Shown here one piece after another: positions 1-6,807 of a DNA stretch of 12,170 nucleotides (position 1 is its first letter; every line of letters begins with the position of its first letter). The translations under genes and the position numbers were made by a program. Below the pieces are notes generated by a model. It saw only the letters and a list, made by a program, of their open reading frames with translations. It was not told the DNA's origin and did no database searches. Location: the NCBI GenBank assembly GCA_031367505.1, contig JANLPY010000572.1, positions 1-12,170 of the forward strand. Reading direction: 5' to 3'. Origin of the DNA: JAKFWF01 sp031367505 (GTDB taxonomy: Bacteria > Pseudomonadota > Alphaproteobacteria > Rhizobiales > Hyphomicrobiaceae).

Positions 1-807
1 CGGTACGGCCTCGATTTGCCGGGCTGGCAGCAATATATGAATTGGGCGGGCGGATTGCTGCATGGTGATCTGGGCTGGTCATTCGAATACGATCAGCCGG
101 TATCGCAAGTCGTCGGTGAGACGTTGTTTCTCACGATCGTCCTGAAGCTTGCGACAGTGTTCTTCATCTACGCGGTCGCCTTTCCGATCGGCGTATACTC
201 GGCCACTCATCAATACAGTTGGACTGACCATGGCTTGACGTTCCTCGGATTCCTCGGCATCGCCGTCCCGAATTTTCTGTTCGCGTTGGTGATCCTGTAT
301 GCGGCGAACGTCTGGTTCGGCACTTCCATTGGCGGGCTGATGGACCCGAGCTACATTGATAAGCCCTGGTCCTGGGGTAAGACACTCTCCGTGCTGGAAC
401 ACCTGTGGGCGCCGGTATTGGTTATCGGCATTACCGGCACCGCTGGCATGATCCGCCGGTTGCGCGCGAACCTGCTCGATGAACTGCAGAAGCAGTACGT
501 CACCACCGCGCGCGCCAAGGGGATGCCCGAGCGTCGCCTGCTGTTACGATACCCTATGCGCGTCGCCCTCAATCCGTTCATCGCCGATGTCGGTTCGCTG
601 TTGCCGCAATTGGTTTCGGGGGCCGTTATCGTATCGGTAGTGATGAGCTTGCCCACAAGCGGGCCGCTGCTACTGTCGGCGCTGCAATCGCAGGATACGT
701 ATCTGGCCGGCTCGTTCTTGATGTTCTTGGCGACCCTCACCGTGGTCGGCATGTTCATTTCGGATGTGGCGCTAGCCTTCCTCGATCCGCGCATCAGGTT
801 GGAGTAG
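1..807 (+). CDS. Dipeptide/oligopeptide ABC importer permease, DppB/OppB type (5' partial)
   Basis: Inner-membrane permease subunit of a peptide/nickel-class ABC importer (binding-protein-dependent transport family). The reading frame is open from base 1, so the true start lies upstream. About 268 residues are present against roughly 310-340 usual, so the first transmembrane helix is missing. The visible start of the protein (LDLPGWQQY, then GGLLHGDLGWSF) is the conserved stretch that follows helix 1 in DppB/OppB proteins. Several hydrophobic helices follow. The cytoplasmic EAA-type loop that docks the ATPase is at about nt 496-573 (YVTTARAKGM), and the protein ends in the typical LDPRIR. A TTG at nt 16 is not the real start. 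The next permease begins 4 bp after the stop, so the two are co-transcribed. The substrate cannot be read from a permease; peptides are the default guess. Confidence 0.93.
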   Translation, partial: RYGLDLPGWQQYMNWAGGLLHGDLGWSFEYDQPVSQVVGETLFLTIVLKLATVFFIYAVAFPIGVYSATHQYSWTDHGLTFLGFLGIAVPNFLFALVILYAANVWFGTSIGGLMDPSYIDKPWSWGKTLSVLEHLWAPVLVIGITGTAGMIRRLRANLLDELQKQYVTTARAKGMPERRLLLRYPMRVALNPFIADVGSLLPQLVSGAVIVSVVMSLPTSGPLLLSALQSQDTYLAGSFLMFLATLTVVGMFISDVALAFLDPRIRLE

Positions 808-811
808 GCCG

Positions 812-1990
812 ATGCAGGATACCGCCCTACAGTCAGCGCCGGACCGTTTGCCGCACTACGTATCGGATGCGCCGTTCAATCCCGGGCGGCCCGCGCCGAT
901 GAGCGCCGCGCTCCAGCAATACTATACCGCATCGTCGTACACGATGATGTGGTGGCGCTTCCGGCGTCATAAAATAGCGGTCATATCCGGCGTGGTGCTG
1001 TTGGCGGCCTACATTTCAATCTTGTTTGTCGAAATGATCGCGCCTTACGGACTGGATCAGCGCAATACCAGCTTCATCTACGCGCCCCCGCAGGCCATTC
1101 ACCTGTTTCACGACGGTTCGTTCGCCGGCCCCTTCGTATACCCGCTGATCTACCGCCTCGACATGCAAACGCTGAAGCGCGAGTACACGCCCGACAGGAC
1201 CAAACCGCAGCCGATCCGAATGCTGTGTCTCGGCGACAAATACGATTTCTGGGGGTTGATACCCGGCAGCTTTCATCTGCTTTGCCCACCGAAAGACGGC
1301 ACCATGTTCCTGTTTGGAACCGATCGGCTGGGGCGCGATATGGCATCCAGGCTGATCTACGGCGCTCGCATATCGCTGACGATCGGGCTCGTCGGCATCA
1401 CCGTGTCATTCATCCTCGGCATTACGATTGGCGGCATCGCCGGCTTTTTCGGCGGCTGGGTCGACAACGTAATCCAGCGGGTTATCGAGATTTTGAAATC
1501 GCTGCCTGAGCTGCCACTGTGGCTTGCGCTCTCTGCGGCACTTCCAGCCAACTGGAGCCCCATCCTGGTCTATTTCGGCATCACCATAATTTTGGGGTTG
1601 CTCGAATGGCCGGGGCTTGCACGTGCGGTGCGCTCGAAACTGCTCTCGCTGCGCCAGGAGGACTACGCCGTTGCCTCGCGGCTGATGGGGGCCAAGCCAC
1701 CGCATATCATCGGGCGGCATTTGCTGCCGAATTTCATGAGCCATTTGATTGCTTCGGCAACTCTGGCGATCCCGGCGATGATTCTAGGTGAAACCGCATT
1801 GAGCTTCCTCGGTCTCGGGCTTCGTGCGCCGGTGACCAGCTGGGGGGTATTGCTGTCGGAAGCGCAGAACATCGAATCGATCGCGCTCTATCCGTGGCTG
1901 TTGATCCCGATGATCCCGGTGATCATCACGACGCTTTGCTTCAACTTCCTGGGCGACGGCCTGCGCGATGCAGCCGACCCGTACAATTAG
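812..1990 (+). CDS. Dipeptide/oligopeptide ABC importer permease, DppC/OppC type
   Basis: Second permease subunit of the same importer, 392 residues; it would pair with the upstream permease as a heterodimer in the inner membrane. The ATG at 812 has a GGAG ribosome site at 801-804, inside the end of the previous gene. A long cytoplasmic N-terminus precedes helix 1 (about residues 56-76). The family signature GTDRLGRD is at 169-176. The EAA loop (EDYAVASRLMGA) is at about 283-294, followed by GETALSFLGLG at 326-336 and a C-terminal GDGLRDAADP. The segment between helix 1 and GTDRLGRD, about 90 residues and containing two cysteines (139 and 158), is longer than in classical DppC and recalls the larger YejE-like members. 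No ATPase or binding-protein gene follows; a hairpin and then an unrelated operon come next. Confidence 0.93.
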   Translation: MQDTALQSAPDRLPHYVSDAPFNPGRPAPMSAALQQYYTASSYTMMWWRFRRHKIAVISGVVLLAAYISILFVEMIAPYGLDQRNTSFIYAPPQAIHLFHDGSFAGPFVYPLIYRLDMQTLKREYTPDRTKPQPIRMLCLGDKYDFWGLIPGSFHLLCPPKDGTMFLFGTDRLGRDMASRLIYGARISLTIGLVGITVSFILGITIGGIAGFFGGWVDNVIQRVIEILKSLPELPLWLALSAALPANWSPILVYFGITIILGLLEWPGLARAVRSKLLSLRQEDYAVASRLMGAKPPHIIGRHLLPNFMSHLIASATLAIPAMILGETALSFLGLGLRAPVTSWGVLLSEAQNIESIALYPWLLIPMIPVIITTLCFNFLGDGLRDAADPYN

Positions 1991-1997
1991 CGATGGC

Positions 1998-2023
1998 GGC
2001 AGAGCGTCCATTAACGCTCTGCC
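1998..2023 (+). terminator. Perfect hairpin after the permease genes (possible terminator)
   Basis: A 10-bp perfect stem (GGCAGAGCGT / ACGCTCTGCC) with a 6-base loop lies 8 bp after the permease stop codon. It is followed by TTGCGATTTATGG rather than a run of T, so it is not a canonical intrinsic terminator. It may stabilise the 3' end of the permease transcript or terminate weakly. Confidence 0.45.
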
Positions 2024-2052
2024 TTGCGATTTATGGTGATTGGCGGCTATAC
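2024..2052 (+). promoter_or_regulatory. Candidate sigma-70 promoter for the crcB operon
   Basis: TTGCGA (2024-2029), a 17-base spacer and CTATAC (2047-2052) resemble the vegetative promoter pattern. The site lies between the permease hairpin and crcB and would give a short leader of about 20 bases. The match is moderate and was made by eye only. Confidence 0.3.
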
Positions 2053-2079
2053 CCACCGTGAACCGCAAAGGATGATACA

Positions 2080-2460
2080 ATGCGCCTGCTCATGCTGGCG
2101 ACCGTGGGCGGTGCCATCGGCGCTGGCGCGCGGCACCTCGTCAATATCGGATTTGGGCGCTGGTTAGGGCCGCATTTTCCCTGGTCGACTGTGTTTATCA
2201 ACATCGCCGGATCGCTGCTCATGGGCGTGGTGATCGAGGCGCTGGCATTGCGTTTCAGCGGTTCGCTCGAGCTGCGCACGTTCCTGGCGACGGGCATTCT
2301 CGGCGGTTTTACGACGTTTTCGGCCTTCTCGCTGGATGCGGTTACGCTCATACAACGCGGTGACATGTCGTCGGCCGCGCTCTACATCGGTGGTTCGGTC
2401 ATGCTTTCAATTGTCGGTCTCTATGCGGGCCTTAGCCTCGCCCGGGCGGTGCTCACATGA
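2080..2460 (+). CDS. crcB: Fluoride ion channel/exporter CrcB (FluC)
   Basis: Small inner-membrane fluoride channel of 126 residues, the normal length for the family. Members work as antiparallel dimers that let F- leave the cytoplasm and so relieve fluoride inhibition of enzymes such as enolase. Visible signatures are GAGARH near the N-terminus (14-19), the TVFINIAGS helix (37-45) with the conserved Asn41, and GGFTTFSAF (75-83), which carries the Phe residues lining the pore and lies near the central Na+ site. Four hydrophobic helices are evident. The ATG at 2080 has a good AAAGGA ribosome site at 2067-2072, 7 bases upstream. The stop overlaps the start of the pseudouridine synthase gene (ATGA), suggesting coupled translation. 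No convincing fluoride riboswitch precedes it. Confidence 0.95.
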   Translation: MRLLMLATVGGAIGAGARHLVNIGFGRWLGPHFPWSTVFINIAGSLLMGVVIEALALRFSGSLELRTFLATGILGGFTTFSAFSLDAVTLIQRGDMSSAALYIGGSVMLSIVGLYAGLSLARAVLT

Positions 2461-3452
2461 GCGATCCCGTCGAAACCATCTCGGTCAAGCCCGACGAAGC
2501 AGGCTTGCGCCTCGATCGCTGGTTCAAAACGCATTTTCCCGATGTGAGCCACGTCTATCTGCAGAAATTGCTGCGCTCGGGCCAAGTGCGGATCGACAGT
2601 AAGCGCGTGCAATCAAGCGATCGGCTTGAGCCTGGCATGCAGATCCGCGTGCCCAAAGTCGTGCGGTTGCCACCAAAGGCCGGCGCGCCCGTCAGAACCG
2701 GATCTGCGGTATCGAAGGGCGACCGCGACAGCATCGAAAGCATGATCATCTTCGAGGACGACCACGTGTTGATCCTCAACAAGCCGTTCGGCATCGCGGT
2801 GCAGGGCGGCACCGGCACGACGCGGCACATCGACGGGTTGCTCGCCGGCATGGTCGATCGTTTCGGCGACCGCCCGCGCTTGGTGCATCGCCTCGACCGC
2901 GACACGACTGGCATTCTGCTGGTTGCGAAAACCCGCGATGCGGCCGGCAAGCTCGGCAAGATCTTCCAAACGCGCTCGGCGGCGAAGACCTATTGGGCGC
3001 TCGTCAAGGGCACGCCGAAACCGCCCCAGGGCAAAATCGAGGCGGCGCTGGTCAAGGCCGCCGGTCCCGATGGCGATCGAGTACGCAAGGCGCTCCCCGG
3101 CGAGCAGGACGTGGCGATGCACGCAACGACGCATTACTCGGTGATTGACCGGGTCGGCCATGTCGCCTCGTGGGTGTCGCTGAAGCCGGTGACCGGGCGT
3201 CAGCATCAGCTGCGCGCGCACATGGCGATGATCGGTTGCCCGATCGTCGGCGACAACAAATACGAAGGGTGCGACGTGCTGGTCGACAGCGGCATCGAGC
3301 AGAAACTTCATCTGCACGCCCGCCGTCTGATCCTGCCGCATCCCGACGGCAAGAAACGCATCGACGTCACCGCCGCCCTGTCGCCGCACATGAAACACGC
3401 GTGGGATATGCTCGGCCTCGACGCCAATCGGTTCGATACCGACGCGGATTAG
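2457..3452 (+). CDS. RluA-family rRNA pseudouridine synthase (RluC/RluD-like)
   Basis: Converts specific uridines in RNA, most likely 23S rRNA, to pseudouridine. The protein has 331 residues. An S4 RNA-binding domain occupies about residues 14-75 (LRLDRWFKTHFP, then LQKLLRSGQVRID). The catalytic domain runs from about 97 to 315. Its signature HRLDRDTTG is at 144-152, with Asp147 the expected catalytic nucleophile. LKPVTGRQHQLRAH (242-255) and LHLHARRL (284-291) are further family motifs. The start overlaps the crcB stop by 4 bases and no strong ribosome site is seen, consistent with coupling. The choice between RluC and RluD specificity cannot be made here, so no symbol is given. Confidence 0.93.
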   Translation: MSDPVETISVKPDEAGLRLDRWFKTHFPDVSHVYLQKLLRSGQVRIDSKRVQSSDRLEPGMQIRVPKVVRLPPKAGAPVRTGSAVSKGDRDSIESMIIFEDDHVLILNKPFGIAVQGGTGTTRHIDGLLAGMVDRFGDRPRLVHRLDRDTTGILLVAKTRDAAGKLGKIFQTRSAAKTYWALVKGTPKPPQGKIEAALVKAAGPDGDRVRKALPGEQDVAMHATTHYSVIDRVGHVASWVSLKPVTGRQHQLRAHMAMIGCPIVGDNKYEGCDVLVDSGIEQKLHLHARRLILPHPDGKKRIDVTAALSPHMKHAWDMLGLDANRFDTDAD

Positions 3453-3460
3453 AGATTGCG

Positions 3461-4138
3461 ATGAACCTCGTCATATTTGATTGCGACGGCACGCTGGTTG
3501 ATAGCCAACATCTCATCGTGTCGGCGATGGATAGCGCGTTCGCAGCGCACGGCCTGAAGATCCTGCCCCGGCAGACAACATTGTCGATCGTCGGCCTGTC
3601 GCTCAACGAGGCGGTAGGCCGTTTGATCCCGGACGCCGATGCGGGCTTCGTCGGTGAGGTCGCGCAGTCCTATAAGGACGCGTTCGGCGTGTTGCGCCGC
3701 GATCCCTCGAACCACGAGCCGTTGTATCCGGGCGCACTCGAAGTGATCCGCCAATTGACCGCGCGCGACGATACCGTGCTCGGCGTCGCCACCGGCAAAT
3801 CGCGGCGTGGCGTGGCGGCGTTGTTCGACCGCATGGACCTGCATCCGCACTTCGTCACCATCCAGACCGCCGACACGCACCCGTCCAAACCGCATCCCTC
3901 GATGATCATCACGGCGATCCAGGAGGCAGGTGCTACCTCAGCTTCCACCGTGATGATCGGCGACACCTCGTTCGACATGGAGATGGCGCGCAATGCCGAC
4001 GTGGCAAGCATCGGCGTGGCCTGGGGTTATCACCCGGTCGACGAGCTCAAGATTGCCGGCGCGCACGAGATTGTGCACGGCTATGGCGATTTAATCGCCG
4101 TGATCGATCGCTTGCTATCACCGGAGTTCCAGCCATGA
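3461..4138 (+). CDS. HAD-superfamily hydrolase, phosphoglycolate phosphatase-like
   Basis: Cytoplasmic phosphatase of 225 residues, haloacid dehalogenase subfamily IA. Motif I is FDCDGT with Asp7 (nucleophile) and Asp9. The helical cap domain follows at about residues 15-90. Motif II is Thr111 in VATGKS, motif III is Lys143 in SKPHP, and motif IV is GDTSFD (167-172) with Asp168 and Asp172. All four catalytic motifs are intact. The likely substrate is a small phosphorylated metabolite; phosphoglycolate (Gph) is the usual label but cannot be proven. The frame stays open upstream to 3170, but that extension lies inside the pseudouridine synthase gene and lacks HAD features. The ATG at 3461, 8 bp after the previous stop and just before motif I, is the real start, with a weak AGAG site at 3451-3454. 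Its stop overlaps the ATP12 gene by 4 bases. Confidence 0.93.
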   Translation: MNLVIFDCDGTLVDSQHLIVSAMDSAFAAHGLKILPRQTTLSIVGLSLNEAVGRLIPDADAGFVGEVAQSYKDAFGVLRRDPSNHEPLYPGALEVIRQLTARDDTVLGVATGKSRRGVAALFDRMDLHPHFVTIQTADTHPSKPHPSMIITAIQEAGATSASTVMIGDTSFDMEMARNADVASIGVAWGYHPVDELKIAGAHEIVHGYGDLIAVIDRLLSPEFQP

Positions 4139-4896
4139 CGGAGCCATCCGATCCGCCAATCCCCGGCGCAATCAAAGACACCATGCGCCAGCCCTTGCCG
4201 AAGCGCTTCTACAAGCAGGTGACCGCCGAGCCACGCAACGGCGCGTTCGCGGTGTTGCTTGATGGCCGCCCAGTGCGCACACCGAAGCGCGCGTTCCTGC
4301 AAGTCGCGACGCTGCCGCTCGCCGAGGCAATGACCGTTGAGTGGGCTGCGCAGGAAATCGAGATCAACCCGGCGCGGATGCCGTTGACGCGTTTGGTCAA
4401 CACCGCGATCGATGGCGTCACGGGCCGCGAAATGGCAGTCTCAGCCGAGATCGTGCAGTACGCCGGTACCGATCTGTTGTGTTATCGGGTGGCGGCGCCC
4501 GCAGCGTTGGTCGAGCGTCAGGTCAAAGCATGGGACCCGATCATCGGTTGGGCGGAGACATGGATCGGCGGCCGGTTCATCCGGGCCGAGGGCATCATGC
4601 ACGTGACGCAGCCACCGGCGACGTTGGAAAAGCTGGCCGAAAAAGTCGCGGGCCGTAACGCGTTCGAGTTGTCGGCTCTGCACGTGATGACGACGTTGAC
4701 CGGCTCGGCGTTACTCGCGCTGGCCCACGCCGAAGGTGTGCTGCCGGTCGATGCCGCCTGGGCTGCCGCCCACATCGACGAGGACTACCAGATCGAAAAA
4801 TGGGGCACCGATTTCGAAGCCGAACACCGCCGCGCCGTCCGCCGGCGCGACATGGAAGCGGCGGGGCGATTGTTGGGGTTGCTCAGAGCCAACTAG
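4135..4896 (+). CDS. ATP12-family F1-ATPase assembly chaperone
   Basis: Protein of 253 residues matching the ATP12 family. In mitochondria ATP12 binds the F1 alpha subunit before it joins beta, and the bacterial homologues, essentially alphaproteobacterial, are presumed to do the same in the cytoplasm. Visible family features are the N-terminal KRFYKQVTAE followed by LLDGRPVRTPKR (41-52), then EWAAQEIEINP (69-79), MPLTRLVNTAID (82-93) and LLCYR (114-118). The conserved C-terminal block is DEDYQIEKWG followed by AEHRR (215-233). It starts inside the HAD gene stop (ATGA) and is the last gene of the operon. No intrinsic terminator with a T-run follows; the gap holds palindromic repeats instead. 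Confidence 0.93.
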   Translation: MTEPSDPPIPGAIKDTMRQPLPKRFYKQVTAEPRNGAFAVLLDGRPVRTPKRAFLQVATLPLAEAMTVEWAAQEIEINPARMPLTRLVNTAIDGVTGREMAVSAEIVQYAGTDLLCYRVAAPAALVERQVKAWDPIIGWAETWIGGRFIRAEGIMHVTQPPATLEKLAEKVAGRNAFELSALHVMTTLTGSALLALAHAEGVLPVDAAWAAAHIDEDYQIEKWGTDFEAEHRRAVRRRDMEAAGRLLGLLRAN

Positions 4897-4930
4897 AAAT
4901 TGTCATCGTCGGGCCAACCTCCCTACAGCC

Positions 4931-4957
4931 GTCATCCCCACGCAGGCGGGGACCCAG
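4931..4957. repeat. Dispersed-type GTCATCCCC palindromic repeat
   Basis: An imperfect palindrome with CCCC and GGGG outer arms, one A/C mismatch, an inner C-G pair and a 4-base loop, starting GTCATCCCC. Very similar intergenic palindromes are dispersed through many proteobacterial genomes. It may act as a transcript-end hairpin for the operon on its left. Confidence 0.6.
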
Positions 4958-4994
4958 CCAAGTATCGCTAAGTGTGGTGTTTGCGGTGAAATCC

Positions 4995-5091
4995 GTAGGG
5001 TGCCAATAGCGCACTTGCGCGTATTGCACCGGACACCCGTCGAAAGACCGGCCAACATCGCGGCGCAATACGCTCCGCTATTGCGCCCTAC
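4995..5091. repeat. Facing pair of REP-like hairpins with GTAG feet (BIME-like)
   Basis: The left hairpin (4995-5030) begins GTAG. It has arms GGTGC(C)AATA / TATTGCACC with one bulged C, and an inner GCGC-ACTT-GCGC stem. The right hairpin (5062-5091) is its inverted relative: a perfect 9-bp stem GGCGCAATA / TATTGCGCC with an 8-base loop, ending CTAC, the complement of GTAG. A 31-base spacer separates them, and the two arms can also pair with each other. REP elements moved by REP-associated tyrosine transposases (RAYTs) are known for a 5' GTAG foot and for facing pairs called BIMEs. The element sits between convergent genes, the usual REP position. No transposase is present in the window. Confidence 0.65.
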
Positions 5092-5112
5092 GCACCCCGG
5101 CCCGCTATCCAC

Positions 5113-6807
5113 CTACTCGACCGCCGCGACTGCCCTGGCCGCATCGACGATCCCGGCGCCCAAACCGCGCGCCGAGGCTGAGTGGTCGGGGTCGCGGGCG
5201 GTGCTGCTGAGGATCGCGCGCACGTTTTCGGCCGTCAGCGTCGGCTTGCGTTCGAGCATCAATGCGATGATGCCGGACACGTGGGCTGCCGCAAGTGACG
5301 TGCCGGACGACATCTCGTAGGCAGCCTTCGGCGCAAGCGCCAGGATATCGACGCCGGGCGCTGCGACAGCGATGTAACTGCCGCGATTGGCCTTGTCGTA
5401 CAACTGGTCGTCACTATCGGAGGCGGTCACCGCAATCACCCGGTCGAAGGCTGCCGGATAGGCCGATGATGCCGAGGGCCCGCCATTGCCGGCCGCTGCC
5501 ACCATAATAAGTCCGCGCTCCTGCGCCGCCTCGATCGTTGCTTGCAGCAGCGGATCTTTCGGTCCAGCGAAGCTCATGTTGACGACGCGCGCAGTGTTGG
5601 CAGCGGCCCAATCGAGCCCCTTGATCAGGGAAAGCGTCGTCGCCTCGGCCTTGCGCCCAACGCCGCCGGAGAACGAGCGAACGGCCAACACGCGGGCGTC
5701 CGGCGCCATGCCTTTCATTTGCTGGCGGGCCGCGACGATGCCGCCAATTGCGGTGCCGTGCGATTCAACCTCGGCGGGGCCCTCGCCGATTGCGTCGAAA
5801 CTGTCGGCGACCGCACCTGCAAGCTCAGGGTGAGCGTCATCCATGCCGGTGTCGATCACGGCGATTCGGACGTTGCGGCCCAGTGATGTGCGATGGGCTT
5901 CGGCCAGACGGACCTTTTCGGGCGCGTACTGGGGCAATTGCGGCAACGGCGGTGGGACGAGGGTGGCCGGCGTCGCGCTCTGGCTCGCCTCGAACACGAA
6001 GTTCGGCTGCACCGCGATGATGCGCGGATCGGTGCCGACAGCTTGGATCACCGCCGCGATGACTTGCTCGCGCTGGCGGTTGTCGGGAATGCGCAGACGC
6101 ACGATCTTGATGCCGAGCAGCGACGAGCGGTATTGCACTTCGACGTTCAGCGTCAGTCCTTGACCGAGAATGATGGTGTCGCCGTCACTCAGCGTATCGT
6201 CAACGGCAATGATGATTTCGCGGTCACGCGAGCGCACGAGATCGGGCAAAGGCGGCAATGCCAAAGGCTGGCGGCGCGGTCGCGGAATGAATAGCGGTGG
6301 CAGCGGCGGCAAGTTCGGGCGTCGCAGATTAGGCGGCAGGAATGTGCTGATCACCGGCGGATTGATGGCCGGCGGGCGCGGCCGCACCACGACCGGTGGC
6401 CGGCGCGGTGGCTTCGGCCTGGTTTCACCGTCCGGGTTCGGCGGCTGCTGACGAGGCGGCTTGGGCGGCTTCGGATTTTTCGGTGGCTTTGGTGGCTTTG
6501 GTGGCTGATCACGCGGTGGCTTCGGTAGCGTATCTTTAGGCGGTGGCGGATTGGCGCGGCGGCCTTTGGCCGGCGTCTGGCTCGATCCTTGACCGCTCTT
6601 CTTAGATCCGGCTTTGTCACTGGTTCCCGTTGAACTGGCTCTGCCTGGTTTGTCGGTATTGGACGAGCTGTTGGAGCCACCGCTTCCAGCTGCAATCCGG
6701 TCGCCACCGCCCCGTCTCGCCACCGCCTCGCTCATCGGTGCAATCGCAATCGCCACCGCGCTCACGAAAAGAACGAGGTGACGAATGGCGATTGCAGGAT
6801 TGATCAT
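5113..6807 (-). CDS. Secreted subtilisin-like (S8) serine protease with long proline-rich region
   Basis: Protein of 564 residues predicted to be exported. A Sec-type signal peptide covers about residues 1-30 (hydrophobic core LVLFVSAVAIAIAP, possible cleavage after AVA). A Ser/Gly/Lys-rich stretch follows (31-85), then a proline-rich region (about 86-190) of PKPP/RPP units. A predicted propeptide-like domain occupies about 195-275 (GIKIVRLRIP, ending AVQPNF). The S8 catalytic domain runs from about 296 to 564. The catalytic residues are present: Asp319 in VIDTG, His350 in SHGTAIGG and Ser504 in SGTSLAAAH, with the oxyanion Asn441 in AAAGNGG. The start overlaps the stop of the anti-sigma gene (ATGA), making it third in a sigma/anti-sigma/protease operon. 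It probably acts in the periplasm or outside the cell. Its substrate is unknown. Confidence 0.9.
   Translation of the reverse strand: MINPAIAIRHLVLFVSAVAIAIAPMSEAVARRGGGDRIAAGSGGSNSSSNTDKPGRASSTGTSDKAGSKKSGQGSSQTPAKGRRANPPPPKDTLPKPPRDQPPKPPKPPKNPKPPKPPRQQPPNPDGETRPKPPRRPPVVVRPRPPAINPPVISTFLPPNLRRPNLPPLPPLFIPRPRRQPLALPPLPDLVRSRDREIIIAVDDTLSDGDTIILGQGLTLNVEVQYRSSLLGIKIVRLRIPDNRQREQVIAAVIQAVGTDPRIIAVQPNFVFEASQSATPATLVPPPLPQLPQYAPEKVRLAEAHRTSLGRNVRIAVIDTGMDDAHPELAGAVADSFDAIGEGPAEVESHGTAIGGIVAARQQMKGMAPDARVLAVRSFSGGVGRKAEATTLSLIKGLDWAAANTARVVNMSFAGPKDPLLQATIEAAQERGLIMVAAAGNGGPSASSAYPAAFDRVIAVTASDSDDQLYDKANRGSYIAVAAPGVDILALAPKAAYEMSSGTSLAAAHVSGIIALMLERKPTLTAENVRAILSSTARDPDHSASARGLGAGIVDAARAVAAVE

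Noticed and set aside
2035..2090. Possible fluoride riboswitch (crcB motif) upstream of crcB: GGTGAT, a CACC partner, AACCGC and ATGAT occur in the right order.
   Set aside because: The loop is too long, the second stem has only about two pairs, and the final pseudoknot partner is displaced into the coding start. A promoter candidate also overlaps it. A covariance search with RF01734 would settle it; a significant hit would reverse this call.
2613..3398. 261-codon open frame on the minus strand opposite the pseudouridine synthase.
   Set aside because: Antisense shadow of a GC-rich gene; the + strand product has all family motifs and the minus product has none.
3170..3460. N-terminal extension of the HAD hydrolase frame.
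   Set aside because: It lies wholly inside the pseudouridine synthase gene, is Arg-rich shadow sequence, and the HAD motif I begins right after the ATG at 3461.
4931..5091. CRISPR array or small RNA in the convergent gap.
   Set aside because: There are only two hairpin types and no regular repeat-spacer pattern, and no promoter/terminator pair for a small RNA; the palindromes fit dispersed REP-type elements better.
4736..5320. 194-codon + frame running from the ATP12 gene across the gap into the protease gene.
   Set aside because: It covers the end of one gene, repeats and the antisense of another; its product is low-complexity with no family features.
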